Source: Diphasiastrum complanatum (taxonomy: Eukaryota > Streptophyta > Lycopodiopsida > Lycopodiales > Lycopodiaceae). Taken from it: a stretch of 64,000 bases of DNA. The stretch spans positions 60,469,340 through 60,533,339 of the forward strand of contig CM055101.1 of NCBI GenBank assembly GCA_029204225.1, read 5' to 3'. The translations under genes were made by a program, and so were the position numbers. The notes under the pieces are model-generated. The model searched no databases. It was given only the letters and a program-made list of their open reading frames with translations, and was not told where the DNA came from. How positions within the stretch are numbered: position 1 is the stretch's first letter; every line of letters begins with the position of its first letter. Below, piece by piece: positions 49,761 through 60,661 of the stretch.

Positions 49761-49925
49761 AGAAGTGCCTAGATTTTCTTTTGTCATCAGTCAAAACATG
49801 GACTGATCAGAAAAATTAGCCCATGTGATAAATACTTTGCAGAAGATGGATCCAAATGTGTGACATGCCTTGTCATTTTCTATATAATAACCTGGTGGCT
49901 AATGAGCACCTTGGGTGGTGCACCC

Positions 49926-50060
49926 TAGCGTTATTTGACATGATGTTTCTTCATCTCAGGCTTATCAGCCTAGGGTTGTTCGACATGATATTTCTTCATC
50001 TAAGGCTTATCAACCTAGGGTTATTCGACATGCTGTTTCTTCATCTCAGGCTTATCATGC
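49926..50060. repeat. 45-bp tandem repeat, three copies
   Basis: Units start at 49926, 49971 and 50016 and share tttcttcatct and aggcttatca. The 15-codon period keeps one plus-strand frame open (FDMMFLHLRLI...). It lies 50-190 bp beyond the PPR stop codon, probably in its 3' UTR or just past it. Confidence 0.88.
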
Positions 50061-50111
50061 CATAACCCTGCCTATGGTCCATGAACACCCTTTTTTCTTG
50101 TTTAACATTTT

Positions 50112-53100
50112 TCAATAACTTTCCTGCAAGAGATTACACTCTACTGAAGACTCGCTACCAAGTTTGCCTGCTCCATCACAGACTGCATCTGGTAGAATGA
50201 TTCCCCCTGCTTCAATCATCATCTTTCGTATCTCTATCTTTTCTTTCCATCTGTCAGCTGAAGCGTATATGTTTGACATCAGGACGTATGCTGAAGCATT
50301 TTCACAATCCAACTTCACAAGGGACTCAAAGGTCCGTCGTCCTACCTCTATGTTGCCATATGTTCGGCAAGCACCAAGCAAGGACATTAACACTGAAGTA
50401 TCAGCTTCAAATGGCATATTACTGATGAAATCCTCTGCCTGAAAAAGGTTTCCATTCCTACTTATAAGGTCAACCATGCATGCATAGTGTTGCATTCTTG
50501 GAGTAACATCGAACTTTTCAGACATGCTTTTAAAAATGCAAAACCCTTCATCCAAGAGGCTTGCATGGCTGCAAGCAGAGAGCACAGATAGAAAGGATAC
50601 ATCATTTGGTTTGTAAGCCTCATCTAGCATTCTATGGAAAAGCTGAATCGCCTCCTGACCAAATCCATGCTGGGCATATGCTGCAATCATCGTGTTCCAT
50701 GAGACAACGTCTCTTTTTCCAACCAACTTGTCAAATACTTGGCGAGCCTTGTTCAAGCTCCCACATTTTGCATACATGTCAACAAGAGAATTTGCAACAA
50801 AAACATCTACTTCTAGACCACTTTTAACAATCTGAGCATGTATGAGCTTACCCTCGTCTATAGCTACCAAGCCACTACAGGCTTTCAAGATATTTGCAAA
50901 GGTGACACTATTAGGCTGCAAGCCCTCCTCTTGCATGTTTTTGAAAGTTTGAAGTGCTTGCTGACCAAGCCCATGTTGGGCAAATGCAGCAATCATTGCA
51001 TTACATAGGATCACCGTCCTTGGCAATGAGATGAAAACTTTATGAGCCTCCTCTATGCTCCCACATTTGGCATACATTCCAACAAGACTACCCCCAATCT
51101 CATCTACTTTCATGTCATTTTTCAAAATAAGGTCATGAACCAATTTTCCTTGACTTAGGTCTCCAATGTTGCCACATGCCTTAAGAGCACTAAAGAATGT
51201 GATATCATTTGGCTTGAACCCATCTTGTAGCATTTTGTGGAAGAGTTTCAGGGCCTGTTGGCCATGCCCATTTTGGACATAACCGACAATAATTGCATTC
51301 CATGAAACAACGTCTTTCCCTTCCAAATTGTCAAAAACGTGCTGAGCCTCATCTAAAATCCCACATTTCATGTACATATCTACAAGTGTGCTTCCCACAA
51401 ATAAATTGGATTCAAGCTCATCCTTGATAACATCTACATGAATCATTCTGCCTGCCTCAAAGGCTTTTACACTTCCACATGCTTTCAAGATGCTAACATA
51501 TGTTATTGCATCCGGACTTACACGCTCCTGTTTCATTCTTTTGAACAAAGAAAGAGCCTGTTGACCAAGGCCTTGCTGCATGTATCCTGCAATGATTGCA
51601 TTCCAGCAAATCAAATCTCTTTTAGGCAATTTTTCAAAGACTTCAAGAGCTTTGTCTAATATCCCACACTTGGCGTACATGTCAACAAGCCTGCTCCCCA
51701 CACACACATCCAATTCAAGCCCATTCTCTATAATCTGATGATGAATCAGCTTTCCCTGTTCTATGGCTCCTATGCTGCCACATGCTCTTAATGTACTCAC
51801 AAAGGTGGAGCTGTTTGGCTTCAAGCCTTCTTGATGCATTGCATGAAAAAGCTGAAGAGCCTTCTCTCCATAACTATGTTGGGCATATCCTCCTATCATA
51901 GCATTCCAGGAAACTATATTTCGCTTTGATAATTTATCAAATACTAGGCGTGCTTTTTCCAAGCTTCCACATTTCGCATACATGTCAATAAGGGCACTAC
52001 TAATGTACACATTTACTCCTAAATTAGATCCAACAATCTGGGCATGAATCAGCTTGCCTGCCTCTAAATTTGAGATACTGCCACATGCTTTAAGAACATT
52101 CACAAATGTAATGCTATCTGGCAGAATACCACTATGCTGCATTATCTCAAACTGTTGGAGAGCCTGGCCAGCGTTTCCATGCTGAATATACCCTGTGATC
52201 ATCGCATTCCATGATACTATGTCTCTGTTTGGCAATTTGTGAAATACTTCTTCAGCCAATTCTAGCATCCCACCTTTGGCATACATGGTAATTAGGCTGT
52301 TTGCGACAAACAAATCATATGTAAAGCCATTCTTAACAACCTGGTCATGGATTAACTTGCAATGCTGCATGTTTTCTTCAAGTGAACATGCTCTTAAGGT
52401 GCTCACAAAGGTCACACGGTTTGGCTTTATACCCTCTTTGAGCATTTCCCAGAAGAGTTGCAAAGCCTGCTGGCCACAGCCATTCTGGGCATACCCAGTG
52501 ATCATCGCATTCCAAAGGACAACATCCTTGGCTGTCAGACCATCAAACACTTGCCGAGCCTCAACTAAACACTTGCATTTTGTATACATGTCAATAAGAG
52601 CCCCCCCAACAAACATATTTTTAGCATAGCCAGTTTTCTTGATGTGCAAATGGACAATCCTACCCCGTGCTAGAGCGGCTGAAATGGCGCACGCTTTTAG
52701 GACAGCAACATAAATGAAGTCATTTGGCTTCAGAATTGAGTGTTGCAGTTCTGTATACAGCCTTAAAGCTTCTTCAATGTGTCCATGTCTGGAATATGCT
52801 GAAATGATTGCAGTCCAAATATTTATATCCGGTTCAGAAAAGCTGCAAAAAATTTGATATGCTTCATTCAAGCTCCCACAGGATGAAAACAAGCGGATGA
52901 GGTGGTTTCCCAGAAAAGTGTTTGATTCGAGTCCACACTTAACAATCAATGCATGAACTCGCCTCCCAACAGCCAAGTTCCTTTGCTTGATGCATGATTG
53001 CAACAGCACATAAAGATCGTTGCAGGAAATTTTCTGCCTTCGTTGAAACATAATATCCAATTCTTGGAGGACATCTTCAAGGCGTTCCTCCCCACACAAA

Positions 53101-53273
53101 GTTGCTATGTTTCTGAAGGAAATATGGAAATTGGTATCTGCTGTGACCTTTGGTAGTACAACCCGCAGAGCAAATACATGAGCAATTGTACATGTTACAG
53201 TTGATTTGAACAGATTTCTTATACTACTCTCATGCAACCTTGAATATTTGAAATGTGTCCTTACATGATTCAT
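50112..53273 (-). CDS. PLS-type pentatricopeptide repeat protein, organelle RNA-binding
   Basis: Intronless 1053-residue PPR protein. Residues 1-80 form a basic, Ser/Thr-bearing leader that fits mitochondrial or plastid targeting. From about 84 to 960 run roughly 26 PPR motifs in P-L-S order. Eight modules of about 101 residues each contain a variant of VSWNAMITGYAQNG followed by QALQLF, a KPN step, LKACG and MYAKCGSLEKARLVFDKL. From about 965 there is an E-like region (MSLLGACRTYGNIEVGRRTF, YVLMSNIYASADRWKEK), but the usual ending with SWIEV is replaced by an unrelated tail (LPDAVCDGAGKLGSE) and no E+ or DYW domain follows. It may have lost its C-terminus to a frameshift, or rely on a partner for editing. 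The family acts in organelle RNA editing, splicing or stability. The start is the first Met after a tttctgcag acceptor-like site, so a 5' UTR intron is possible. Confidence 0.95.
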   Translation of the reverse strand: MNHVRTHFKYSRLHESSIRNLFKSTVTCTIAHVFALRVVLPKVTADTNFHISFRNIATLCGEERLEDVLQELDIMFQRRQKISCNDLYVLLQSCIKQRNLAVGRRVHALIVKCGLESNTFLGNHLIRLFSSCGSLNEAYQIFCSFSEPDINIWTAIISAYSRHGHIEEALRLYTELQHSILKPNDFIYVAVLKACAISAALARGRIVHLHIKKTGYAKNMFVGGALIDMYTKCKCLVEARQVFDGLTAKDVVLWNAMITGYAQNGCGQQALQLFWEMLKEGIKPNRVTFVSTLRACSLEENMQHCKLIHDQVVKNGFTYDLFVANSLITMYAKGGMLELAEEVFHKLPNRDIVSWNAMITGYIQHGNAGQALQQFEIMQHSGILPDSITFVNVLKACGSISNLEAGKLIHAQIVGSNLGVNVYISSALIDMYAKCGSLEKARLVFDKLSKRNIVSWNAMIGGYAQHSYGEKALQLFHAMHQEGLKPNSSTFVSTLRACGSIGAIEQGKLIHHQIIENGLELDVCVGSRLVDMYAKCGILDKALEVFEKLPKRDLICWNAIIAGYMQQGLGQQALSLFKRMKQERVSPDAITYVSILKACGSVKAFEAGRMIHVDVIKDELESNLFVGSTLVDMYMKCGILDEAQHVFDNLEGKDVVSWNAIIVGYVQNGHGQQALKLFHKMLQDGFKPNDITFFSALKACGNIGDLSQGKLVHDLILKNDMKVDEIGGSLVGMYAKCGSIEEAHKVFISLPRTVILCNAMIAAFAQHGLGQQALQTFKNMQEEGLQPNSVTFANILKACSGLVAIDEGKLIHAQIVKSGLEVDVFVANSLVDMYAKCGSLNKARQVFDKLVGKRDVVSWNTMIAAYAQHGFGQEAIQLFHRMLDEAYKPNDVSFLSVLSACSHASLLDEGFCIFKSMSEKFDVTPRMQHYACMVDLISRNGNLFQAEDFISNMPFEADTSVLMSLLGACRTYGNIEVGRRTFESLVKLDCENASAYVLMSNIYASADRWKEKIEIRKMMIEAGGIILPDAVCDGAGKLGSESSVECNLLQESY

Positions 53274-55491
53274 TTGTCCTGCAGAAACAGAATATAGTTA
53301 TTACACTAACTCATCACGATAATCAATCCTCTTTTCATCCAAACTCTTGTCTCAAAAAAAAAACTATTTATGTGAATCAAAATACATCACTGTTTCATTT
53401 AGGACAGCATTCTGGTTTTGGGAGATTCGAGATCAGAATCTGCTGAATGCTATAAATGGAACAGTTTCCATGTTCTCTTTTTTTCTACCAAAGAAAAGGC
53501 TGGACCCAAGACAATTTAAATCCCAAGTCTGGAGAACATGATACCATTCCTTCTCATTTCACAATGCTAGTGTCATAAATGCAGCAGCATGAAGAGGGAA
53601 TACCTTGTAACATAGCATGTGGCCCAAGCAAAAATCTTCAAAGATCATCACAGTGGACGGGTACCATGAGAACTCTCATGCACTTCCAGTTTCTTGTACA
53701 GTCCTTTGTTCTAGTTTGGCTTGGATAAGGAAGAGATATTTGATTAACCAAATATGTCCAACATTGTACAGTACGTTAACACAGAAGCTGTGCAAATGTA
53801 AGCCCATGATGATGGTGGTAGCATGTTACTAAGCGCTTGGGCTATGGGCTAATGTGAGCCTTTACATTAAGCTAAACTTAAGATTGATCAAGCATTCTTA
53901 TGACTTGACTTAACATCAACTCTAAATGGACCAGTAAAGGAAAGACACCTTATGGATCAAGTCTATATGGACCAATAAAGGAAAGCCACCTTATTGGGAA
54001 TTCAATCAAGTCCTTGACTAAATGCAGTTAGTCAATGTCAACCTTCAGGTTAGGTGAAACCCAATGAGCTTAGGCTCTAACTGAGGGTTCGCAGGGTTAG
54101 TTATAGTTGGCAACAACTGGAGTAGTAACTGCCACATTACTTTGAATCCCTTGCCCAATGTAAATTGTAATTATTAAATTGTAAATGGCTAAGTCACCGG
54201 CCTGTGGAGACAATTGTAAATTGCAATGTAAATATCTGTTATAGTGACTAATTCTGGGATGGCCAACGGGTAAATATTGGTTCTCATGAGAGTCTGCTGG
54301 ACTGACCTCCTGAAAAAGTAGGAAGGGTTTGACCGGTCAGCATACGTGTCATATTCTCACTGGGACACTTGGTCCAGTGCATGAGTGACACTTGTCGGAC
54401 GGGTCAACAGGACACGTGTCATGTTCTCATTGGAACACTTGGTCCAATGCATGAGTGACACATGTCAGACTATCCACCTACTAGCTTGCCTATGTATCAA
54501 GGTACTGCCAAATGTGCATGGAGTTTGCCATGTGTCGACATTAGGATGTGTAGGGTTAAGGGGTGCTTGAGGGGATATAGTGTGAGCCTTGCCAGGCATT
54601 CCCTATGGTATTCCTATGCAACTATGGTTGGGAGGAGACTTGCAACAGAGCTCTCAACATTTGCTTCAGATTAATAAAGTGACGAATTGGTTGGGTAATT
54701 CTGTGTATTTACTTAGGGTTTGTGAGCTTGTATAACAGTAACCCAGGGCAATTATGGTGAATTGATTGACGATGCCAGTGCTTTCTCCTAGGCTTAGGGA
54801 TGATCACGAGCGTGTGATCTATGATTGGGTGGTTCGTTATGTGTCTAATGGCTCTAAGTTAAAAATAGATTCATAGAATTTGGCATCACATAAAGCACGG
54901 AAAGACCATAATTGGTAAAAATCGAACAATTCTTTTCAAGAATTACTAAAAGTCACCAAATAAAATTAGACGAAGCCCTGCAAAGCAATGTAATTGAGTT
55001 GTCCCATGAAGATCCCAAGCATTTCAATGATTAAAAGCTATCAAATAATTATCTTTTATCCCTATTTATAGGTTTTTTAGAACCATGAAGGAACCTTCCA
55101 AGAAAACCTAATAACCAATTTGAAACATACAAGGGGCAAGACCTTTGGAGGGGAACAGTGCACCCAACTGCTAGTTGCCCTTCAAATGCATGAATATGGG
55201 CCTCTATGTCCTTAGCATTATATCTATCTTTGATATATTCTAGTGGGTGAACGACTGGCAAGCTTCACAATCCAAAGCCATATATCCATGAAAAAAAGAT
55301 AGGAAGTTCTGTAGAGATCAACCAAGAAAAAATGGAAGCCGCAACGTGGTGTCCTCATCAAGGTCAATATTGAATAAGCTTGCAAAATGGCAATAGTTCA
55401 TTATACATTTGTTCTGTGTAGTTCAAAATGCTGCCTTATGTAGGATGTTGGATCCAAGGATCCCTTGTCACTGACTAACTAGCTAATTGTT
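53274..55491. repeat. Gene-free stretch with LTR-like repeat
   Basis: About 54130-54250 is the reverse complement of 9165-9290 (gtggagacaattgtaaattg), so an LTR-like repeat of the 8606-9302 type lies here in minus orientation, probably 53830-54900. At 54345-54475 a unit of about 66 bp (acgtgtcat-ttctca-tgg-acacttggtcca-tgcatgagtgacac) occurs twice in tandem. No gene was recognised. ORFs at 53255-53541, 53617-53832, 54385-54674 and 55049-55261 have no family signature. Confidence 0.6.
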
Positions 55492-56239
55492 TAGTTACCT
55501 TTGAGAATGGCATGGGAATGTTAGCTACTGCAAATTGTTGCAGCAATGTAAATGGGAGTAGCGTATCCACATATACGCATGTCATCATATGGTCCAAAAA
55601 TTTCCAATATTTGTATCGACACCTCGAGAGGAGCTAAGACAACCAACTTAGCTTCATAAATTCAACTCTAACCAAACTAGCAATCAACACATCAAGGTAG
55701 GCATGCGAGTCATGATTGGTTCAAGAGACGAGTGCCTTGGGAGACTAACCTAGCTTAGACATCCAACATAAGTGCAACGAAAAACTCAAGTTAGGACCAT
55801 GCCAGCATGAGCTTCATAAAGATAGTTTTGAACCATTCAAGCAATCTAACCAACACTCAATCAATTGGAATAGTGACAAGCACAAGCACCCTCGTGCTTG
55901 TTGCCACTAAAAGTTTGTAAATCAATCCTTCATTGGCATAAAGGTGAAATCAAGGATGGCTATCAGCGTCCGGGCTCATTTTTTATAATAATGTGAGAAG
56001 GTACACTCAAATCGACATTGACTGATCTTTGGGGCCTCTAACATGAGTTGGGTGTGTTACTTGACTTGTGCAAGGGCAACTGAGATCTAGAGCTCATCTT
56101 AAAACCTATCTAATTCATAGTTTCTAGTTGTCTCCCTCGTAGTTTTTCAGTGATTCGATGCCTCCCCTAGCACTATTGGAACATAGTGTTGTTTTGATAA
56201 TGCACACTTCTCCAAGAGATGTTGTCTACAGCTCTTGGG
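55492..56239 (+). repeat. Left direct repeat of the RT element
   Basis: 748 bp matching 59831-60661, about nine bases in ten identical by eye. It lacks about 80 bp that the right copy has near 60195-60280. Shared landmarks include tagttacctttgagaatgg and acacctcgagaggagctaag. Confidence 0.9.
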
Positions 56240-56323
56240 CAATGGGCTCCAGGAGCCATCATGGCCCATCATGGCCTAGACTCGCGGATTTACCTAATAC
56301 ATGAAAGAAATAGATAGATAGAA

Positions 56324-57050
56324 GTGCTCTACATTATTGATCTCTTTGATACCTTACATTGGGTTAGAATTTATATGGATTATGGAAAAAATCGTATTGA
56401 CCCCTTGGGAATTGTGGAAAATTTTGTGGTTGATTTAGCCAGTCTTGCTGATAAGTACGAGGATGAAGAAAGATTTTTTAACCGAAATATCAGAAAAGTC
56501 TTTTCCTGTCTTGAAAAAGAAAATGACTCCTTGTCCGCCCCGCCAAACCTATTCCTTCCATTCCTTATACACTCCTTTCTCCACACCCTCTTGTTTTTAG
56601 ATGAGTTGGATGAAGATAGCGCTTCACAACTTGAAATCTTTTCGCAAGACATCTGTGACATCAGAGACCAATCTACCTTTGAGTTCTGTCAAGCAAAAAA
56701 CTACCAGATACCCATGGTCCCTAGTCGTACGATTGAGTTCAAATCTGCTCGCACTGCTTTTAAACTTTGGAGCTTACCCACTGTGAACTTTCTTGCCCCA
56801 ATACCTATTGAACTCTGGATTTTACTTGCACATCTGACTGAAAAAGAAGTACAAACCTACAAACTTAATGCCCTGAACAAGAATACCTCTCTTGAGATGC
56901 CCATCGCCTTTGACAATATCATTCGCATGAACTTGTTTGAACCTTCTCGTTGCCCTTCCGAGCAAACCTGGGCTCGAGTCTGTGGACACTTTGACACCGG
57001 TTTCAATAGAATGAATATGCACCAACTTAAAACGGACTGCAATACTATTA
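56324..57050 (+). pseudogene. N-terminal region of the Penelope-like protein
   Basis: About 240 open residues directly before the RT, in a different frame. The text is strongly protein-like (VENFVVDLASLADKYEDEER, IPIELWILLAHLTEKEVQTY, CPSEQTWARVCGHFDTGFNR) but I recognise no domain. A single frameshift near 57050 connects it with the next frame (YLQKSIEKGLNHI). It probably is the amino-terminal extension of the same polyprotein. The start codon is not certain; the frame begins at a non-ATG codon after 56300, with no Met before MDYGKNRIDP. Confidence 0.65.
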
Positions 57051-57051
57051 G

Positions 57052-58660
57052 AAGTACCTCCAAAAATCCATAGAAAAAGGTCTTAATCATATCACTTTGA
57101 AACATACATGCATTTATAGTGTTGCTAATGAACTATATGATGGTTGGATCAAGCTTATGAGACTTTTACCCGTTTATGCAATGATGGACGAAAATACATT
57201 TTTAAAACATGCTGATATATATAGACTTGCCGCTATTGAATTCTTAAAAGAAAGAAAATGGATTCAAGGGAATACCGTAACATTACAAAAACAGATTGAT
57301 GCCAATAATGAACGTCAATGGCTAACCAAATATCTATATGCCAATGGTGTTGATAAAGCACAACATAATCCATGCCTTATTTGTATTTATCTTGTCAAAA
57401 AGCTTGCAATTGAAAGGCTTGATAGTCAAGACTTTGAACCTTTTCCTGACAAATCAAACAATTATGTTCAGTATTGTATAGAACATATAAAGGCTACCAT
57501 GGGAAATGTACTACCAGACGATTTCATTTATTCTAATGAACTTCCCTATCTTTTATGCACTTTCAAAGCTCATAAAAATTCTTTCAGATGGATCACAAAC
57601 GCCCATGAGTGCTATTTTTCTGGACTCGCTAAATTCCTGACACGGGTTCTTAGTATGCTGCATCCTTGATCATGGAAGGAGTAGGCCTTAAGGCAAAAAC
57701 ATACAAGAGCTACCTAAATGGAGATACAACTCTACTTTGGTAATGTGACTCCTCTGTCGATTTCTATCTTAATATACCCAAGGACATTTACTGCATAAAA
57801 GCCACGGACATCTTATACCCTTGGATGGACCGGATGGGCTTAAGACTGTTATGAATAAACTGATCATGTTTGCCTTCAAGTTTACAAAGGGAAAAACTCT
57901 TCATAATAAATGGATAGCAAGAGTCAAAAATTTTCAATGGACCTCGAACAAGAAAGATTCAGTAGCATGGAAACGATTTGTGAATGGAATTCCATGCTAA
58001 TAGACCATTGCATTGTCAGACTTGGAAATCATACTTGGAGACAAATCAGGGGAATTCCCATGGGTTTCTCTTGCTCACCATTATGGTGTAACTGGTATCT
58101 CTCATATGTTGAAATGTGGTTTATCAAAAGGCGAGCAAAATTGAACAAACACAATTTATGAATGATTTCAAATATTCATTCAAATATATTGATGACATAT
58201 GCTTTATCAACAGCCCCCTTATCAGGAAATTCCTGGACAAAACGCAACCTAGAACGCCTAGTAACCCTTTCTGGATTTATCCGTTAGAATATCTTGATAT
58301 CGATGAAAGCAAAACGGCCAACAATACGGTAAACTTTTTGAATATCACCATTGCTTTTGACCCTATAAATGGTGCGGTACTCCTTTCTAAATACGACAAA
58401 AGAAGAGATTTACCTTTCCGTTGTTTACAATACATACATTTGGCCTCCAATAGACCAATTTATAATTCCTATAAGATCATTGTTTCCCAGGTTATTGCAG
58501 CTATGTATTGTTGTAATAAATAGTAAACGTTTTTTTAAGAGGTTAAGACTTTATGTGAAGCGTTTCAAAGAAATGGTTTTTTGAAAAACAAGTTATGTTT
58601 GATCATCGATAAACTGCTCACGCAAGAAACTTTTCCTGGACTATCTTTTGATTTGCCTAC
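57052..58660 (+). pseudogene. Penelope-like reverse transcriptase
   Basis: RT motifs appear in order across four frame segments. First KAQHNPCLICIYLVKKL (57356 on), then LPYLLCTFKAHKNSFRWITN (finger motif with KAHK and R) and LAKFLTRVLSMLHP. After a frameshift comes motif A, CDSSVDFYLNIP (57744-57779), just past an in-frame TAA. Motif B is IRGIPMGFSCSPLWCNWYL (58050-58100), motif C FKYIDDICFI (58180-58205). Then IYPLEYLDIDES, VNFLNITIAF, KYDKRRDLPF and LASNRPIYNS, followed by a basic thumb-like tail (NSKRFFKRLRLYVKRFKEM and KNKLCLIIDKLL). YIDD with the G-I-P-M-G motif and the late SN-P block place it with Penelope-like and related uncharacterised RTs, not with LTR, LINE or group II RTs. It is dead. 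Confidence 0.8.
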
Positions 58661-58683
58661 AAATATTTACTCTTCCTTGGTGG

Positions 58684-58740
58684 GCAGTTAGCTTTCCCTG
58701 AGGGGGGAGCTAGCTGCCCCCTGAGGGATTCACTGACTGC
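58684..58740. repeat. Hairpin after the RT
   Basis: Arms of 24 bases (gcagttagctttccctgagg... and its diverged complement ending actgactgc) surround a short ggagctagctg centre. It sits between the RT end and a CT microsatellite. Confidence 0.7.
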
Positions 58741-58753
58741 GGGTTTGGTTGGT

Positions 58754-58756
<3 letters not shown>

Positions 58757-58815
<59 letters not shown>
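58757..58815. repeat. (CT)n microsatellite, 59 bp
   Basis: Pure CT repeat within the RT element, separating the RT tail from the coding-like stretch at 58820. Confidence 0.97.
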
Positions 58816-58817
<2 letters not shown>

Positions 58818-58819
58818 GA

Positions 58820-59029
58820 ATCTTACTCAATGATATTCCATCAGGTTACTTACGCTTTGCCGAGCGAATGCTAAGTCATCTAAACACACAAAAAAAAGTT
58901 TACGCCAAAAAAGAATTTCTTCTCAAATTTAAAAAACTTCTCAATGAGCTTTGCCTCCATTTTCAACGGTTAGGATATGCCCTATCATATCCAACGAACG
59001 AGATCACCTTCCACAAGTTAGGTTGGTGA
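58820..59029 (+). pseudogene. Coding-like fragment after the RT
   Basis: A 69-codon open frame with strongly protein-like text: NDIPSGYLRFAERMLSHLN, KKVYAKKEFLLKFKKLLNEL, CLHFQRLGYALSYPTNEITF, ending HKLGW, stop. There is no early ATG. It lies inside the element and may be the distal part of the same protein, separated by the microsatellite and hairpin, or a remnant of another ORF. Family not recognised. Confidence 0.5.
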
Positions 59030-59620
59030 AAGGGAAAGGCAAATGATATAAGAAAGAGTGCCACTGCTGCAGCGCTACCACACTTCCTCCCCCCTATTAT
59101 GGGTTCAGGTAGTGGTATGGCATGATTTGCCCCTTACCTGAGTATTGATCCATCCTATCTCTCGTTTGCTAATCGCAACCTATATAGCACAGTTATTTTT
59201 CAAATACATATGCCTTATGTATGGTTTTGTTTTTAAAATTGATACGGACTAGTACCATAAAACTTATCAGAATGGCGGAATGCCCTGATATGGTAATGAC
59301 GTGGGAAAGCCTATCGCTATTTATCACGTTTTACGTAGGGAAGATTGGACTACATTATTTCATAAAATATTTTAAGTTGTTAAGTTGCTGAACTTATTTT
59401 GGACATGGATAACAACTGACACTCAACGTTGACACCTGTCTTCCTCACTGTGCTAACTTGTGCGGTTTTGTGTAGTGGGATGGTGGCAGGTACCAGCTGG
59501 ATGTCTTTCGCTTTACAGTGCTTTTCTTTGAAGTACTGTATGCTTTTAGCTATGTTTTACCTTGTTGGGTTATGAATAAAGGTTTTTGGTCTTGCTTTGG
59601 CAAGAGGAGCTATGTGTCGT

Positions 59621-59623
<3 letters not shown>

Positions 59624-59697
<74 letters not shown>
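59624..59697. repeat. (CT)n microsatellite, 74 bp
   Basis: Pure CT repeat about 130 bp before the right direct repeat. Confidence 0.97.
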
Positions 59698-59702
<5 letters not shown>

Positions 59703-59830
59703 GAAAATGAAACTGATAGAATTCTCTTTTCATACGATTACGATTTTCCAAGACTCCTCTCGTTCTAAGACTCTCTTACAATACAACTTTGTCGTTCTTG
59801 CTCTACTTGAATCGATTCCCCCTATCCAAC

Positions 59831-60661
59831 TAGTTACCTTTGAGAATGGCATGGAAATGTTAACTACCGAAAATTGTCGCAACAATGTAAATGGGAGTAA
59901 TGTATCCTCATATACACGTCATCATATGGTCCAAAAATTTCCAATAGTTGTATCGACACCTCGAGAGGAGCTAAGACAACCAACTTAGCTTCATGAATTC
60001 AACTCTAACCAAACTAGCAATCAACACATCAAGGTAGGCATGCGAGTCATCATTGGTTCAAGAGACGAGTGCCTTGGGAGACTAACCTGGCTTAAACATC
60101 CAACATAAGTGCAACGAAAGACTTAAGTTAGGACCGGCTAGTATGAGCTTCATAGAGCTAGTTTTGAACCATTCAAGCAATCTAATCAACACACCCAACC
60201 TACTATGAGTCTTTTCACAACCAATCAAACTAACACTACGAAACTTGAAAGTTGAGAGCAAAGCAAGAGCCAATTCAACCGATTGGAATAGTGACAAGTG
60301 CAAGCACCCTCGTGCGTGTTGCCACTAAAAGTTTGTAAATCAATCCTTCATTGGCATAAAGGTGAAATCAAGGATGGCTATCAGCCTCAATGGGCTCATT
60401 TTTTATAATAATGTGAGAAGATACACTCAAATCGGCATTGACTGATCTTCAAGGACTAACATGAGTTGGGTGTGTTACCTAACTCGTGTTAGTAAGGGTC
60501 AGCTGAGATCTTTAGCTATCTTAAAACCTATCTAATTTATAGTTTCTAGTGGTCTCCCTCGTAGTTTTTCAGTGATTCGATGCCTCCCCTAGCACTACTG
60601 GAACATAGTGTCATTTTGATAATGCACACTTTTTCAAGAGATGTCGTCTACAGGTCTTGGG
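59831..60661 (+). repeat. Right direct repeat of the RT element
   Basis: 831 bp, partner of 55492-56239. It shares the end gtctacag-tcttggg, after which the two flanks diverge. Confidence 0.9.

Larger units (their letters stand above)
55492..60661 (+). mobile_element. Penelope-like RT element between long direct repeats
   Basis: A broken reverse transcriptase (56324 to about 58660) lies between direct repeats 55492-56239 and 59831-60661. The RT reads toward the right repeat. PLE elements commonly carry such repeats (pseudo-LTRs) through tandem insertion. An LTR element is less likely: the repeats start tagttacc rather than TG, and there is no primer site, polypurine tract, gag, protease or integrase. 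No GIY-YIG endonuclease was recognised. Target duplications were not found. The element is inactive because of several frameshifts and stops. Confidence 0.65.

Noticed and set aside
50164-52629. Plus-strand ORFs inside the PPR gene (e.g. 52276-52629)
   Set aside because: They are antisense shadows of the PPR repeats, periodic with the modules.
55492-56239. LTR interpretation of the repeats around the Penelope-like RT
   Set aside because: The repeats lack TG...CA ends, primer site and polypurine tract, and no gag, protease or integrase lies between them.
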